This document shows positions 18,610-27,475 of a stretch of DNA of 64,000 nt, in pieces. The notes beneath the pieces were generated by a model. It had not been told where the DNA came from, did no database searches, and saw nothing but the letters and a program-made list of their open reading frames with translations. Position 1 is the stretch's first letter, and the number at the start of each line of letters is the position of its first letter. The stretch comes from LBZV01 sp000993855 (GTDB taxonomy: Bacteria; Patescibacteriota; Microgenomatia; Curtissbacterales; GWA2-41-24). The stretch covers positions 1 to 64,000 of the forward strand of contig CAZBKB010000004.1 in the NCBI GenBank assembly GCA_964492425.1. Reading direction: 5' to 3'. The position numbers and the translations under genes are program-made.

Positions 18610-19938
18610 TTAGAGATCTCGCCACTTCCCTTCAAACAGTTCTCCAAACTCTGGTTGCGTTTTCGACATGTGGTTCTCTAAGGACTTAATGGTAAAAATT
18701 ATCCTATTCGTTTTAAAGATATTCCAAACATCACAAACTACACAATTTTTAGAAACCAAAAGTTTTACCTTTGATATATCCATCTTTCTGTAATATGAAT
18801 GGTTGGTTGCGATGAAAATTAAATCTGCATCTTTTAGTGTTTCTTCCATATTAACTTGATATCCCGGGACATACGGATCGTGCAATAATACTTTTGCTCT
18901 CTCCCTTTCAAGGGCTTTTTTAACTTTAAAAGCTAGAGATTCCCGAATATCATCAATTTCCGCTTTAAACGCAAGACCCAATATAACGGCTTTTTTGCCT
19001 TCTAGTTTGCGTCTATTTCTTATTTTGTTTATTAAAAAAAGCGGAACCGATTCGTTTATTTTCCAACTGGTTGCAATTAAATCAGCAAAAGGAACATCAC
19101 TAATCAAAAAGAAACCGTCTTTAAAAAGACAAGGTCCACCAGTTAAGCCGGGCAGCGCAAGTCCACCTCTTTTGTAATTTTTATTTACTAAATCTACTAT
19201 TTTGTAAATATCACGATTGTGATTGCCGGCTAAAATCATAAATTCGTTGGCAATTGCGAAATTGATATATCTGTACATATTTGTAAAAAGCTTGGCAAGT
19301 TCGGCAGAAACACCATCACTTTCGTTTACCTCGATGCCGAGTTTTTCGAAAAATTCAGCGGCTTTTTGTGTACTTAAGCGGTCAGCACCGCCAACGATCT
19401 GAGGAATTTCTGTTATTTCCTGTATAGACTTGCCTTCGGCAATTCTTTCAGGGCAAAAAGCAAGAAAGAAATTGTTTCCGATTTTTAATTTATTATTATC
19501 TTCAATACATGACTTAACATAATTTATAGTTCCCGGAGAAACAGTTGATCTTAAGATTAACAATTGGTTTTTTTGGAAATATGGCCCAGCTTGTCCTAGT
19601 GCATTATCAATTTGAACAAGCGACGGGTTCATATTTTCATCAACCGGAGTTCCCAATGTAAGAATTATTACATTTGCATCTTTTACTCGAGAAAAGTCGG
19701 TCGTAAAGTGTAAAGATTTTTTGAGATATTTGGTCAAAAGTGATTGGGCGCCTTCTTCTATGAAAGGCATCTTCCCTTTTGAAACTGTGTTTATTTTGTG
19801 GCTGTCAATATCTATCCCAATAACGCTATGGCCTTTTGAGGCGATAAATAACGCTAGCGGTAAACCAACTCGACCAACACCGACTACAGCAACTATCAGT
19901 TTTGAAGTTTTCCTGCGGCTTTTTGGGTTTTTAGCCAA
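18610..19938 (-). CDS. Nucleotide-sugar dehydrogenase, UDP-N-acetyl-mannosaminuronate dehydrogenase type
   Basis: This 442-residue NAD-dependent enzyme oxidises the C6 alcohol of a UDP-sugar to the uronate. It has the N-terminal Rossmann motif VAVVGVGRVGLPLAL, RSTVSPGT, FCPERIAEGK and the catalytic-cysteine motif LTGGPCLFKD, then the C-terminal domain with LGLAFKAEIDDIRES. GGPCLxKD and the AELAKLFTNMYRYINFAIANEF helix favour the WecC branch over UDP-glucose dehydrogenase. The start is TTG, supported by an ideal Shine-Dalgarno sequence 7 bases upstream. It overlaps the epimerase gene by 43 bases, so the two are coupled and probably act on the same sugar. Confidence 0.85.
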   Translation of the reverse strand: MAKNPKSRRKTSKLIVAVVGVGRVGLPLALFIASKGHSVIGIDIDSHKINTVSKGKMPFIEEGAQSLLTKYLKKSLHFTTDFSRVKDANVIILTLGTPVDENMNPSLVQIDNALGQAGPYFQKNQLLILRSTVSPGTINYVKSCIEDNNKLKIGNNFFLAFCPERIAEGKSIQEITEIPQIVGGADRLSTQKAAEFFEKLGIEVNESDGVSAELAKLFTNMYRYINFAIANEFMILAGNHNRDIYKIVDLVNKNYKRGGLALPGLTGGPCLFKDGFFLISDVPFADLIATSWKINESVPLFLINKIRNRRKLEGKKAVILGLAFKAEIDDIRESLAFKVKKALERERAKVLLHDPYVPGYQVNMEETLKDADLIFIATNHSYYRKMDISKVKLLVSKNCVVCDVWNIFKTNRIIFTIKSLENHMSKTQPEFGELFEGKWRDL

Positions 19939-20873
19939 TTTATAACCTCCTTCAGTCCGTTTTTAAAATTTACTTGTGGCTCCCATCCAATTAACCTTTT
20001 AGCTTTTTCAACACTTGGAACTCTTCTTTGGATATCGAAAGTAAAACCCTTGGTAAATTTTACTTTAAAGGGTTTTTTAATTTCCATGACTTCCCAAATT
20101 TTCTTTGCAAGGTCTATCATTTTTATTTCTTTGTCAGAACCGATATTAAAGTCGTTATTTTTTCCTTTGGGATGTAAGGCCACGGCAATTATTCCAGAAG
20201 CAACATCGGAAACGTGTGTAAAGCAACGGGTTTGTTTTCCGTCTCCTAAAAGTTCCAACGGGTATTGTCCCAACAAAATTTTTCTTACTAAATCAGGGAT
20301 AACATGTGCATAGCCTATTTCCCTTTCGGGAAATTCATAAATTCCGTAAGCGTTGAAAGGCCGGCATATAGAAAATGGCAGTTTATACTCATCCCAAAAC
20401 GACCGGCAATACCATTCACCCGAAAGTTTTGAAAACCCATAAGAAGAAACAGGCGGTGGAATTTTTTCGACGTCTTTCTCTTTTGAGGGAAATTGAGTTG
20501 CTGATTCAAAAACCATGGATGATGATATATAGACCATTCTTATAATTTTTGCATCTCTTGCCGCTTCAAATGTTGAAGAGTAAATTTTGTTATTTTCGGA
20601 AAGAATTGTTGCCGGGTATTTATGGAAATATCCTATACCACCGATTTTGGCGGCGGCGTTTATACAAATATCAATTCCTAGAAAGGCTTTATTCGTTTCT
20701 TCGGGATTGGTTAGGTCGATTTTTAAAAACTCTGCTCTTTTATCGACTTGCGCGTCTTTTTTGGACAAGTTATCAGCTACCCTCACTTTAAAACCTTTTG
20801 AGAGAAGTTGTCTGGTGATTTCAGAACCAATAAATCCGGCTCCACCTGTTACTAGAAACTTGATTTTTGCCAT
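19896..20873 (-). CDS. NAD-dependent sugar epimerase/dehydratase (extended SDR)
   Basis: This 325-residue extended short-chain dehydrogenase has the cofactor motif VTGGAGFIGSEIT, an acidic residue ending strand 2 (VRVADNLS), NAAAKIGGIGYF, the catalytic SSS and YGFSK, then RPFNAYG and a CFTHVSDVASGI motif. The AAKIGG segment resembles GDP-mannose 3,5-epimerase and GDP-fucose synthase relatives, but the substrate is uncertain. It forms an overlapping pair with the WecC-type dehydrogenase downstream and overlaps the PTPS-related gene upstream by 22 bases. It probably prepares a nucleotide sugar for the local glycosyltransferases. Confidence 0.75.
   Translation of the reverse strand: MAKIKFLVTGGAGFIGSEITRQLLSKGFKVRVADNLSKKDAQVDKRAEFLKIDLTNPEETNKAFLGIDICINAAAKIGGIGYFHKYPATILSENNKIYSSTFEAARDAKIIRMVYISSSMVFESATQFPSKEKDVEKIPPPVSSYGFSKLSGEWYCRSFWDEYKLPFSICRPFNAYGIYEFPEREIGYAHVIPDLVRKILLGQYPLELLGDGKQTRCFTHVSDVASGIIAVALHPKGKNNDFNIGSDKEIKMIDLAKKIWEVMEIKKPFKVKFTKGFTFDIQRRVPSVEKAKRLIGWEPQVNFKNGLKEVINWLKTQKAAGKLQN
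19946..19952 (-). promoter_or_regulatory. Strong ribosome binding site that fixes a TTG start
   Basis: AAGGAGG on the minus strand lies 7 bases before the TTG at 19938. It sits within the coding region of the upstream epimerase gene and decides the dehydrogenase start. Confidence 0.75.
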
Positions 20874-22441
20874 ATTTTATAAAACAAGATTAATGTTAGT
20901 AAAAGTGCGAAAATAGAAATTAACTCAGACACTAAGTGGGCAGTAGTTTTGCTATAGTTAATTATAACTTTATGGGTTCCTTTGGGCAAATTAATTGTAA
21001 TCAATCCCAGGGGGTTATCGTACTTAATTTCTTTATTTTTTGAGTCAACTTTTGCTTTGAACCCAGGAAAATAAATTGTATTATAGGTTAACTGAGTATC
21101 AATCCCTGCGTCAATTATTGCCTTGTAAGATAAACCGTGTAATTCCTCTTGTACAATTTTAAGATTAGGGTTTGTTTCTACAAAAGACCCGGCTTTTTTG
21201 TCAGATTGTTGTACAACCCAAATAGGTAAATATTCGCTTTTAACTGTCGTTGTGTCTTCATTAGTTGAATAATAAGAATCTGGCAGGTAACTATATCCAA
21301 TTGGTTTGGCGTATGTAATTGTTGTCCCAAGTGATATAACAATAACTGCCGCTAATATCCATCTGCTTTTTAGCTTATCAACAATGAAGGCACTAAGAAT
21401 GGCTGATGATAAAACTATTATTGAAAGTAATCTCCATGGAAACTGGACCATATCTATGAAAGGAACAATAGTCCATATTGGTTTCGATAAGTTAAGCATA
21501 AGAAGTGTGGAGACTAAAAAAATAGTAATTAAAAATAAAATTATCGGGTCTTTTTTTTTGGTTTTTAACAAAAGCATTATACTAGCAAAAAAAACAAAGA
21601 TTGGCACTATTCCCAATTGAGGTGATAAACCATCATTTATATTAGGATTAGGCCCGTAACCCCATGAGGGAACAATAATCTTGGAGAGATTTACCAAGTG
21701 TTCTGTTGTATTTGCAATGGTAGTTTGTGGTAGCCTAACGTGTTTAAGATCAAGAATGGCAGGTAGTGTGAAAAATGCAGAAATGGCAATTCCCAAAAAT
21801 ATATAGGCCATGGCGTGTAAAAACAATCTTTTTGGTAATAGAATACCTGAGGTTGCTGTAATAATTGGCAAAAATAGTGCGGCTATAACATTATGGGAGA
21901 TCAAAAGAAGGGCGGTAGATAAGGCCAGTATAGGCAGGAATATTTTTGATCCTTTTGAAATGCTGAATATTGACCCAAGAGCAATGGGTGCAATAAAAAA
22001 AGCCATATTTTCGCCAAGAGAACCCCTCACATAGATATCTACAAATCTATAGGGAATAAACAGATAAACAATAGAACCAGCAAAGCTTGCGGGATAGGTA
22101 AACTTCTTTGAAAGAGCCCAAAACATTAATAGGGCAGATCCAATTGTTGTTGTTACAAATACAAGTTTAATACTTGTTATAAAAGACAGGCCTAGTATTT
22201 TTGGAATTTCTGCCAAATAAAATGGCCCCGGATATAAAAAGTTCAGTACCGGATATCCGTAGTTATTGTTGAGTCGTTTTGTTATCCTCACAGGAAAATG
22301 GCCTTCCGATAAACTTTGATGAAAAGCGGTAAACCTTATCAACATCCATTCTCCGTCGTGGCTTTTAATGTAACCGTCCTTAAAAAATGGCCAAACAGAA
22401 AATAGTGATAGAAGTAATATTATGACGTAATATTTCGTCAT
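20852..22441 (-). CDS. PTPS-related polytopic membrane protein (GT-C-like)
   Basis: This 529-residue protein is related to the one at 12402-14141. It has an N-terminal helix and a first outer loop with SHDGEWMLIRFTAFHQSL and FPVRITKRLNNNYGYPVLNFLYPGP. Ten or so helices follow, then a C-terminal domain with IYFPGFKAKVDSK and a closing helix. The conserved HDG/HDD loop and the YPGFKAxVD-type C-terminal motif also recall YfhO, so the families may share a GT-C origin. It overlaps the YfhO gene at 22438 by 4 bases. Substrate is unknown. Confidence 0.62.
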   Translation of the reverse strand: MTKYYVIILLLSLFSVWPFFKDGYIKSHDGEWMLIRFTAFHQSLSEGHFPVRITKRLNNNYGYPVLNFLYPGPFYLAEIPKILGLSFITSIKLVFVTTTIGSALLMFWALSKKFTYPASFAGSIVYLFIPYRFVDIYVRGSLGENMAFFIAPIALGSIFSISKGSKIFLPILALSTALLLISHNVIAALFLPIITATSGILLPKRLFLHAMAYIFLGIAISAFFTLPAILDLKHVRLPQTTIANTTEHLVNLSKIIVPSWGYGPNPNINDGLSPQLGIVPIFVFFASIMLLLKTKKKDPIILFLITIFLVSTLLMLNLSKPIWTIVPFIDMVQFPWRLLSIIVLSSAILSAFIVDKLKSRWILAAVIVISLGTTITYAKPIGYSYLPDSYYSTNEDTTTVKSEYLPIWVVQQSDKKAGSFVETNPNLKIVQEELHGLSYKAIIDAGIDTQLTYNTIYFPGFKAKVDSKNKEIKYDNPLGLITINLPKGTHKVIINYSKTTAHLVSELISIFALLLTLILFYKIWQKSSF

Positions 22442-24792
22442 AAATATCTTCTTTTGTTGGACATGTACGCAAACAGTGCCGTAGATATCGCCCCAATAGC
22501 AGTTAATGCGTAGCCAATTTTAAAAGACATCGGTTCATATTTAAATTCGAGCTTTTTCGCACCGGCCGGAATTGCGACTGCCCGGAAGGCATAGTGCGCT
22601 CTGTAAATCTTTATTTCCTTTGAGTCGACGTATGCTTTCCATCCCGGATAGTATGTGTCTGAGATGAAAAACAATGAATTTGTGGGTGTGCTAATGTCGA
22701 GCGACACCTCGTTTGGTGTGTAAAGTGCCAACTTGGCTTCTTTAGAATCTGAATCGGGCAAGATTCTTAAATTGGGTTCTTCCTCCAATAAAAGGGTCCT
22801 TAGGTTAAAATTACCGTCGTATATTTTATTGATAGTTTGGTTATCATTGGGTGATACAACATAATTGTTTGTTAGAAAAAAACGGGGAAGCACAGCTTCC
22901 CTTTCGTATATTTTGAACTTTCCCTCCTGCCAAACGAGTTTTACATCTTCGTTTGGTTTGTCGTAATCGATATTGATTACGACACGTGCCAAGTCGTCCT
23001 TGGAAAGGAAATATTTGATCCCTAGTAAATTATAAAGTCTTTTTTTGTTATTCGCATCTGTTTCGGAAAATTCGGCCGTTGACCTCTCATAGTACTCGGG
23101 TACATCGCCAGTTTCTTGTGCTGCAAATAATCCTGCATATCTTTTTACTCGAAATACCCCGTATCCCTCCGCCGAGTACAGATTAAAATACATTGGAATA
23201 TTGTTCCAGGTTTTGGCAGTCAGGTCTCCATGAAACCTGTTTATCGATGCATTATTTTGTAACCAGCTAAAAATTGGGTGGCTTGGGAAAAAGAATTGTT
23301 TCGGCGAGCTTGGCTGCCCTTTGTTAAATTGATATATGCCGCCAAATATTGTTGATGCGAATATAATAATTAACCACGATGATTTAAAAACTGTTAGTTT
23401 AAATTTCGAAAATATTTTTACTGCTACTAGTGATACGGGTAATGAAATGAATATTAGGGTGGGTAGGATTAAGTTTCGTTTTGTTACCATCAAGTTTTTT
23501 TCGACATTCTCACTTTCGCTGAAATTTGGGTAGAAAATTGTAAATAAGACTAATAGTGAATAGATCACTAAGAACACAATAATCAGCACATAAAATGTCT
23601 TCTTGCCTTTTTTTGCCCGAATAATTTCTTCCAATCCCATACCTGATAGTATGGAAAGGGCAAAACAAAAGACAAACATCGACCTTGCTGCAGTTGTACC
23701 GGTGAGTAGTGGAATATTTATTTTGTCTATTAATAGAAAAAGTGGGCTTCTTGTCGCGTAAAATAGAATGACAAGAGCCATCCCGGCAAAGAATTTTACT
23801 TCCCATCTTTTTACAGCAATTATGGCAAAAACGGCAAAAAACAATGGCAATACTCCTATATGGGGGGTGGCGTCTCCATACATGACTGACCAGAAGTTGT
23901 TAGTAGCCGGATTTCCAAAGAAATCTGGCGCAAAAAGTGCGATAAGATTCTTTAGTGGCATCGAATTTATACTGAAAACATGCTTTGCCAGCGGCTCCAC
24001 CAAGGGGGAGTTTAGGTAAAATTCTAGCGCAGGTATTGTTTGAATAGCAGTTATCAAAAATGTCAGCAGAAACCAAGTAATAAATATGCCTGCGATCTTT
24101 TTGTTATTTCTTTTTTTTGTAAACGCGTGCTTTGCAAAGTAATAAGAGACGCCTACTGCGAATATAAAGACTGTTGTTTGAATATGGCCTGCAAATATGG
24201 CTGCTGCCGAAGAAAGTATCAGTAATATTAAAAAACGTGTTTTGNNNNNNNNNNNNNNNAGGATACTATATCCAACAATTCCGATTTCTATCCAATTAAT
24301 AAAGTAGCTGGAAAAAACGAAGGCGATTCCTGACATTAAGCTTGGCCACTTAGACAAACCGAGACTCTTGGTGAATAGGTACGTAAAATAAATGGTAAAT
24401 GGCACTTGAAGAATGATAAATATAATCCACGCTTCGAACATCGGCAATAGCAGAAATAATATATTAATAGGATTAAATATGAACGTTTGGATATTCGCTA
24501 GGTGTGGAGTACCTGAAAAACTGTACGGATTCCATAGAGGCAAGCTAAAATTAGTTTTAATTTCATCAAATGTTAATTTATGCCATGGGAGGTGCTGCCT
24601 GATTGCATCCATGGCAATAAATTCTTTGTGAGTTGTCCATGAATTGTATCCTTCCCAACCACCTGAATACCAAGGGAAGTTAAAAGATACAAGTAAATCT
24701 CCCGGGTAAGGAAATTCTGCTCTTGTAAAGATTTTAAAAAAAGTTAGACAGGTTACTAGTATTATTAAAATAAAGGGCCAATAATTCTTCAT
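22438..24792 (-). CDS. YfhO-family membrane glycosyltransferase with an N gap
   Basis: This protein of about 784 residues has the YfhO architecture: a first loop with YPGDLLVSFNFPWYSGGWEG and AIRQHLPWHK, then PLWNPYSFSGTPHLANIQ, about twelve membrane helices and a C-terminal domain with YYPGWKAYVDSKE. Fifteen Ns (24245-24259) fall in a helix and keep the frame open. Compared with the paralogue at 1955-4276, about 14-17 residues seem to be missing there, so the N run is probably shorter than the true gap. It should transfer a sugar from a polyprenyl-phosphate donor outside the membrane. It overlaps the downstream PTPS-related gene by 4 bases. Confidence 0.85.
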   Translation of the reverse strand: MKNYWPFILIILVTCLTFFKIFTRAEFPYPGDLLVSFNFPWYSGGWEGYNSWTTHKEFIAMDAIRQHLPWHKLTFDEIKTNFSLPLWNPYSFSGTPHLANIQTFIFNPINILFLLLPMFEAWIIFIILQVPFTIYFTYLFTKSLGLSKWPSLMSGIAFVFSSYFINWIEIGIVGYSIXXXXXXKTRFLILLILSSAAAIFAGHIQTTVFIFAVGVSYYFAKHAFTKKRNNKKIAGIFITWFLLTFLITAIQTIPALEFYLNSPLVEPLAKHVFSINSMPLKNLIALFAPDFFGNPATNNFWSVMYGDATPHIGVLPLFFAVFAIIAVKRWEVKFFAGMALVILFYATRSPLFLLIDKINIPLLTGTTAARSMFVFCFALSILSGMGLEEIIRAKKGKKTFYVLIIVFLVIYSLLVLFTIFYPNFSESENVEKNLMVTKRNLILPTLIFISLPVSLVAVKIFSKFKLTVFKSSWLIIIFASTIFGGIYQFNKGQPSSPKQFFFPSHPIFSWLQNNASINRFHGDLTAKTWNNIPMYFNLYSAEGYGVFRVKRYAGLFAAQETGDVPEYYERSTAEFSETDANNKKRLYNLLGIKYFLSKDDLARVVINIDYDKPNEDVKLVWQEGKFKIYEREAVLPRFFLTNNYVVSPNDNQTINKIYDGNFNLRTLLLEEEPNLRILPDSDSKEAKLALYTPNEVSLDISTPTNSLFFISDTYYPGWKAYVDSKEIKIYRAHYAFRAVAIPAGAKKLEFKYEPMSFKIGYALTAIGAISTALFAYMSNKRRYL
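24245..24259. other. Assembly gap inside the second YfhO gene
   Basis: Fifteen Ns preserve the frame. Alignment by eye to the other YfhO in this window suggests the real missing stretch is about 40-50 bases. Confidence 0.6.
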
Positions 24793-24797
24793 GGTTT

Positions 24798-26282
24798 TTA
24801 AAATGTGTGCTTTTCTAGAACAATATCGCCCGAAAACGCTTTTTCCTCAAGCAGAGTTGATTTATCACGTGTTTTGTCTACATACCATCCTTCGTTAAAA
24901 TATTTTTTCGATGAATATTCACGAATGATTAAATAAAATATTTGTTGGTTTTCTTTCGGTTTTTCGATCAAACCTTTCCTGTTATACCAATAAAGCAGAT
25001 AATCGAATGGTGGATCGAAAATAGCCGGAGAATAAACGTAAATAGAATAATTTTTGGGCTTTTGAGATTCAATATAATTCACCACTCTTTGTGCATTAAT
25101 ATACATTCCGCCACCAGTAATTTTTGTTTCATTAAATCTGCTAAAAAGACCGTTGGGTAAATTAAGTAATAATACAATGATAATAAAAATAATAGATGTT
25201 ACTTTTAAATAGTAAGTTTTTAATGACTGTTTTAGTATTATTGCTGCTAAAATAACGAACGTTGTAGGGAGACCTATCAAATAATAATCCCAAATTCTGT
25301 CTTTAAAAAAAGTGAAGAAGATTATAGAAAATATAATTAGTGAAAGCAGATAATCTACGAGGGTTTTTATGTTCTTTTCAAAAGTTGGTTTTTTATAAAC
25401 AACGATTAATGTCAATATAAAAAATGATAGAAGAAGGAAAGAGAGTAGGTTATTCGCATAAAGGAATGTTTGCGAAAACAAATTGAAATAAGAATCGAGT
25501 CTCTGTAAGAATCTGATATAAATTACGGCTTCCTCACCATATATTTTAGGTGAATGTAAGTATGATACTGCTGCTTTAGTTTCCAAAAAATTATTTCTTA
25601 TTTCAAATAATATTTGTGGTATCCAAAGAATAATTATCCCTATGAGGGTCCATACTAAATTTTTCGTAAATAAATATTTTCTGTATATTAATATTGAAAG
25701 AAATGTCCAAAGAGTGATCATTACTCCAAAAGCTACTTCTCCCTGCAAAATTATTTGCGAGGACAGGCCGTATAGAAAATAGTATGGAGTACTTTTGGTT
25801 TTTAGAATATTGTAAAAGCTAAAAAATAAAAGGGTCATAAAAACAGGAACAAGAGTTGGACTCCAGATAAAGGTTGGCGATAACATCCAAAATGATGAGA
25901 CAAGTGAAAGATAAGAAAAAAATGCCGATAAAATAAACGACCCAGTTATATATCTTAAAAATAGATATAATGCGATTGATGTTGCCAAGCCAATAAACGT
26001 AAATACAATGGCTACAAATGTGGGATTACCACCTGATATGAGAACCGGTATAGATAGAATGTAATACCACCAAGGACCATAGAATATTCCTGGCAGACCT
26101 GTGGTTGGACCTATTAAAGTAATATTTTTTTCGAAAACAATCTTTGATGCTTCGAGAAGATCTCTTCCCTGATCGTAAGTAAAATCGAACGCGCCGTTAT
26201 ATGCTAAATAGGTTTTTAACTTAAGATAAAGGAGCGATAAAAAGCCTAAAAATAATATATCCTTATTGAACAATTTTTTCAT
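24798..26282 (-). CDS. GT39/ArnT-like membrane glycosyltransferase
   Basis: This 494-residue polytopic protein has, after its first helix, the outer loop FDFTYDQGRDLLEASKIV followed by TLIGPTTGLPGIFYGPWWYYI. The DQxRD-type acidic motif and the GPxxG..YGPWWYY segment are typical of GT39/PMT_2 family proteins that use polyprenyl-phosphate sugars. About eleven helices and a short soluble tail follow. Related proteins in this window (27476, 30624, 53296) keep the same first-loop order. It is 5 bases upstream of the YfhO gene and overlaps its upstream neighbour by 20 bases. Confidence 0.72.
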   Translation of the reverse strand: MKKLFNKDILFLGFLSLLYLKLKTYLAYNGAFDFTYDQGRDLLEASKIVFEKNITLIGPTTGLPGIFYGPWWYYILSIPVLISGGNPTFVAIVFTFIGLATSIALYLFLRYITGSFILSAFFSYLSLVSSFWMLSPTFIWSPTLVPVFMTLLFFSFYNILKTKSTPYYFLYGLSSQIILQGEVAFGVMITLWTFLSILIYRKYLFTKNLVWTLIGIIILWIPQILFEIRNNFLETKAAVSYLHSPKIYGEEAVIYIRFLQRLDSYFNLFSQTFLYANNLLSFLLLSFFILTLIVVYKKPTFEKNIKTLVDYLLSLIIFSIIFFTFFKDRIWDYYLIGLPTTFVILAAIILKQSLKTYYLKVTSIIFIIIVLLLNLPNGLFSRFNETKITGGGMYINAQRVVNYIESQKPKNYSIYVYSPAIFDPPFDYLLYWYNRKGLIEKPKENQQIFYLIIREYSSKKYFNEGWYVDKTRDKSTLLEEKAFSGDIVLEKHTF

Positions 26283-27471
26283 AATATTTTTTTAACAATA
26301 TTATCAGTATGGTAATTGCGGGTAATATTACTATTACTGTTTGCATAAAGAGAATTGTATTCGGCTGGGACCATTCACCATATAAGAGAAAGGGTGTGTA
26401 CCTCAACATGGAGGAGAATCCTATGACTATTGACAAAGCAAGTAAAAATGTTTTTTTTGGCAAAAAAGAAACTAAAGGTAGCGTCCAAAAAAGGTACCAA
26501 GGTTGAAATTGTGTTTGGAGACTCCCAGCTGATATAAAAGGCACTGTCACCCTAAATGTTGAAAATATCCAAGTGAATGTTGAATATACAATAATGTTGA
26601 TATATATGTAAGTTTCGATTTTGTTAAATTTAGTAAATCTAAAGATTAATAACGGCAGCAATGTTATTAATGAAAGGTATTTTACAAACGCCCCAATAAT
26701 TATAGGCAGCGTTGATAATAAAATTTTGGAGTAAGTAAGAAAATAAATTGAAAGTATTATAAAGAATGCGTGAATTATATCATTGTGAGCATTTGTTACA
26801 CCCTCTATCAAGAAAACCGGGTTCATTGCGTATAAAGCCGTTCCGACTATAGATAAATTGTTTTTTAGTCTCTGGAGTATTTTGTAAATTAAGAGTGTGT
26901 TTAAAATGTGAAAAATGCCTATAAAAATTTTAAATGTAAATAACGTAAGCAAAAATTTTCCAAAACCCAAAAGTGATGGTAATGTCGAATATATAAGCCA
27001 TAATGGACCGTACGGTGAATATCTATGTGTCCACCTCATAAATCTGATCCAATCATCATTTGGAAAATCTAGAGGTTTATTTGAATAAGGATTCAAGTTG
27101 TATGTCGTGATTATTTTTGCATCGAACATATAGTTGAAAAGGTCCGAAGAGAGAAATGGATATGAGGGAATCAATATTATTGTAATAAATAAGGTTGATA
27201 CTAGAAGATATTTTAAAGAAAGCCTTTTTTTTATAAAAAGGATCAAATTCGTAATATAGTTTACATAAAACGCTAATAATAATAAAAAATAAAAAACCGT
27301 TGCATGAAGTCTTTGATAATAGCCAAAGTATTGAAGCTTGGAAATAATATTCAAAATTAGAGTGTTTTTGGTTAAAGTCAAGTTTAAATCTACGTAAGCA
27401 TAGGTGAAAAGTGCAAGTACAATTGCAAGTGAAAGGTTGGTTGCGAGAAGTTTGTATTCTAATCGGCTCAC
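26263..27471 (-). CDS. GT-C mannosyltransferase-like membrane protein (MptA/B-like)
   Basis: This 402-residue protein begins at GTG and has about ten helices. Its outer loop reads PFLSSDLFNYMFDAKIITTY, NLNPYSNKP and RYSPYGPLWLIY, and a later NPVFLIEGVTNAHND motif is present. The SxDxFxYxxDxxxxxxxxxNPY...YxPYGPLW pattern is that of polyprenyl-phosphomannose-dependent alpha-mannosyltransferases (MptA/MptB and GT87 relatives). It should act on the outer membrane face with a lipid-linked donor from a DPM-like enzyme. It overlaps the next gene by 20 bases and follows the previous one after 4. Confidence 0.65.
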   Translation of the reverse strand: MSRLEYKLLATNLSLAIVLALFTYAYVDLNLTLTKNTLILNIISKLQYFGYYQRLHATVFYFLLLLAFYVNYITNLILFIKKRLSLKYLLVSTLFITIILIPSYPFLSSDLFNYMFDAKIITTYNLNPYSNKPLDFPNDDWIRFMRWTHRYSPYGPLWLIYSTLPSLLGFGKFLLTLFTFKIFIGIFHILNTLLIYKILQRLKNNLSIVGTALYAMNPVFLIEGVTNAHNDIIHAFFIILSIYFLTYSKILLSTLPIIIGAFVKYLSLITLLPLLIFRFTKFNKIETYIYINIIVYSTFTWIFSTFRVTVPFISAGSLQTQFQPWYLFWTLPLVSFLPKKTFLLALSIVIGFSSMLRYTPFLLYGEWSQPNTILFMQTVIVILPAITILIILLKKYYEKIVQ

Positions 27472-27475
27472 GTGA

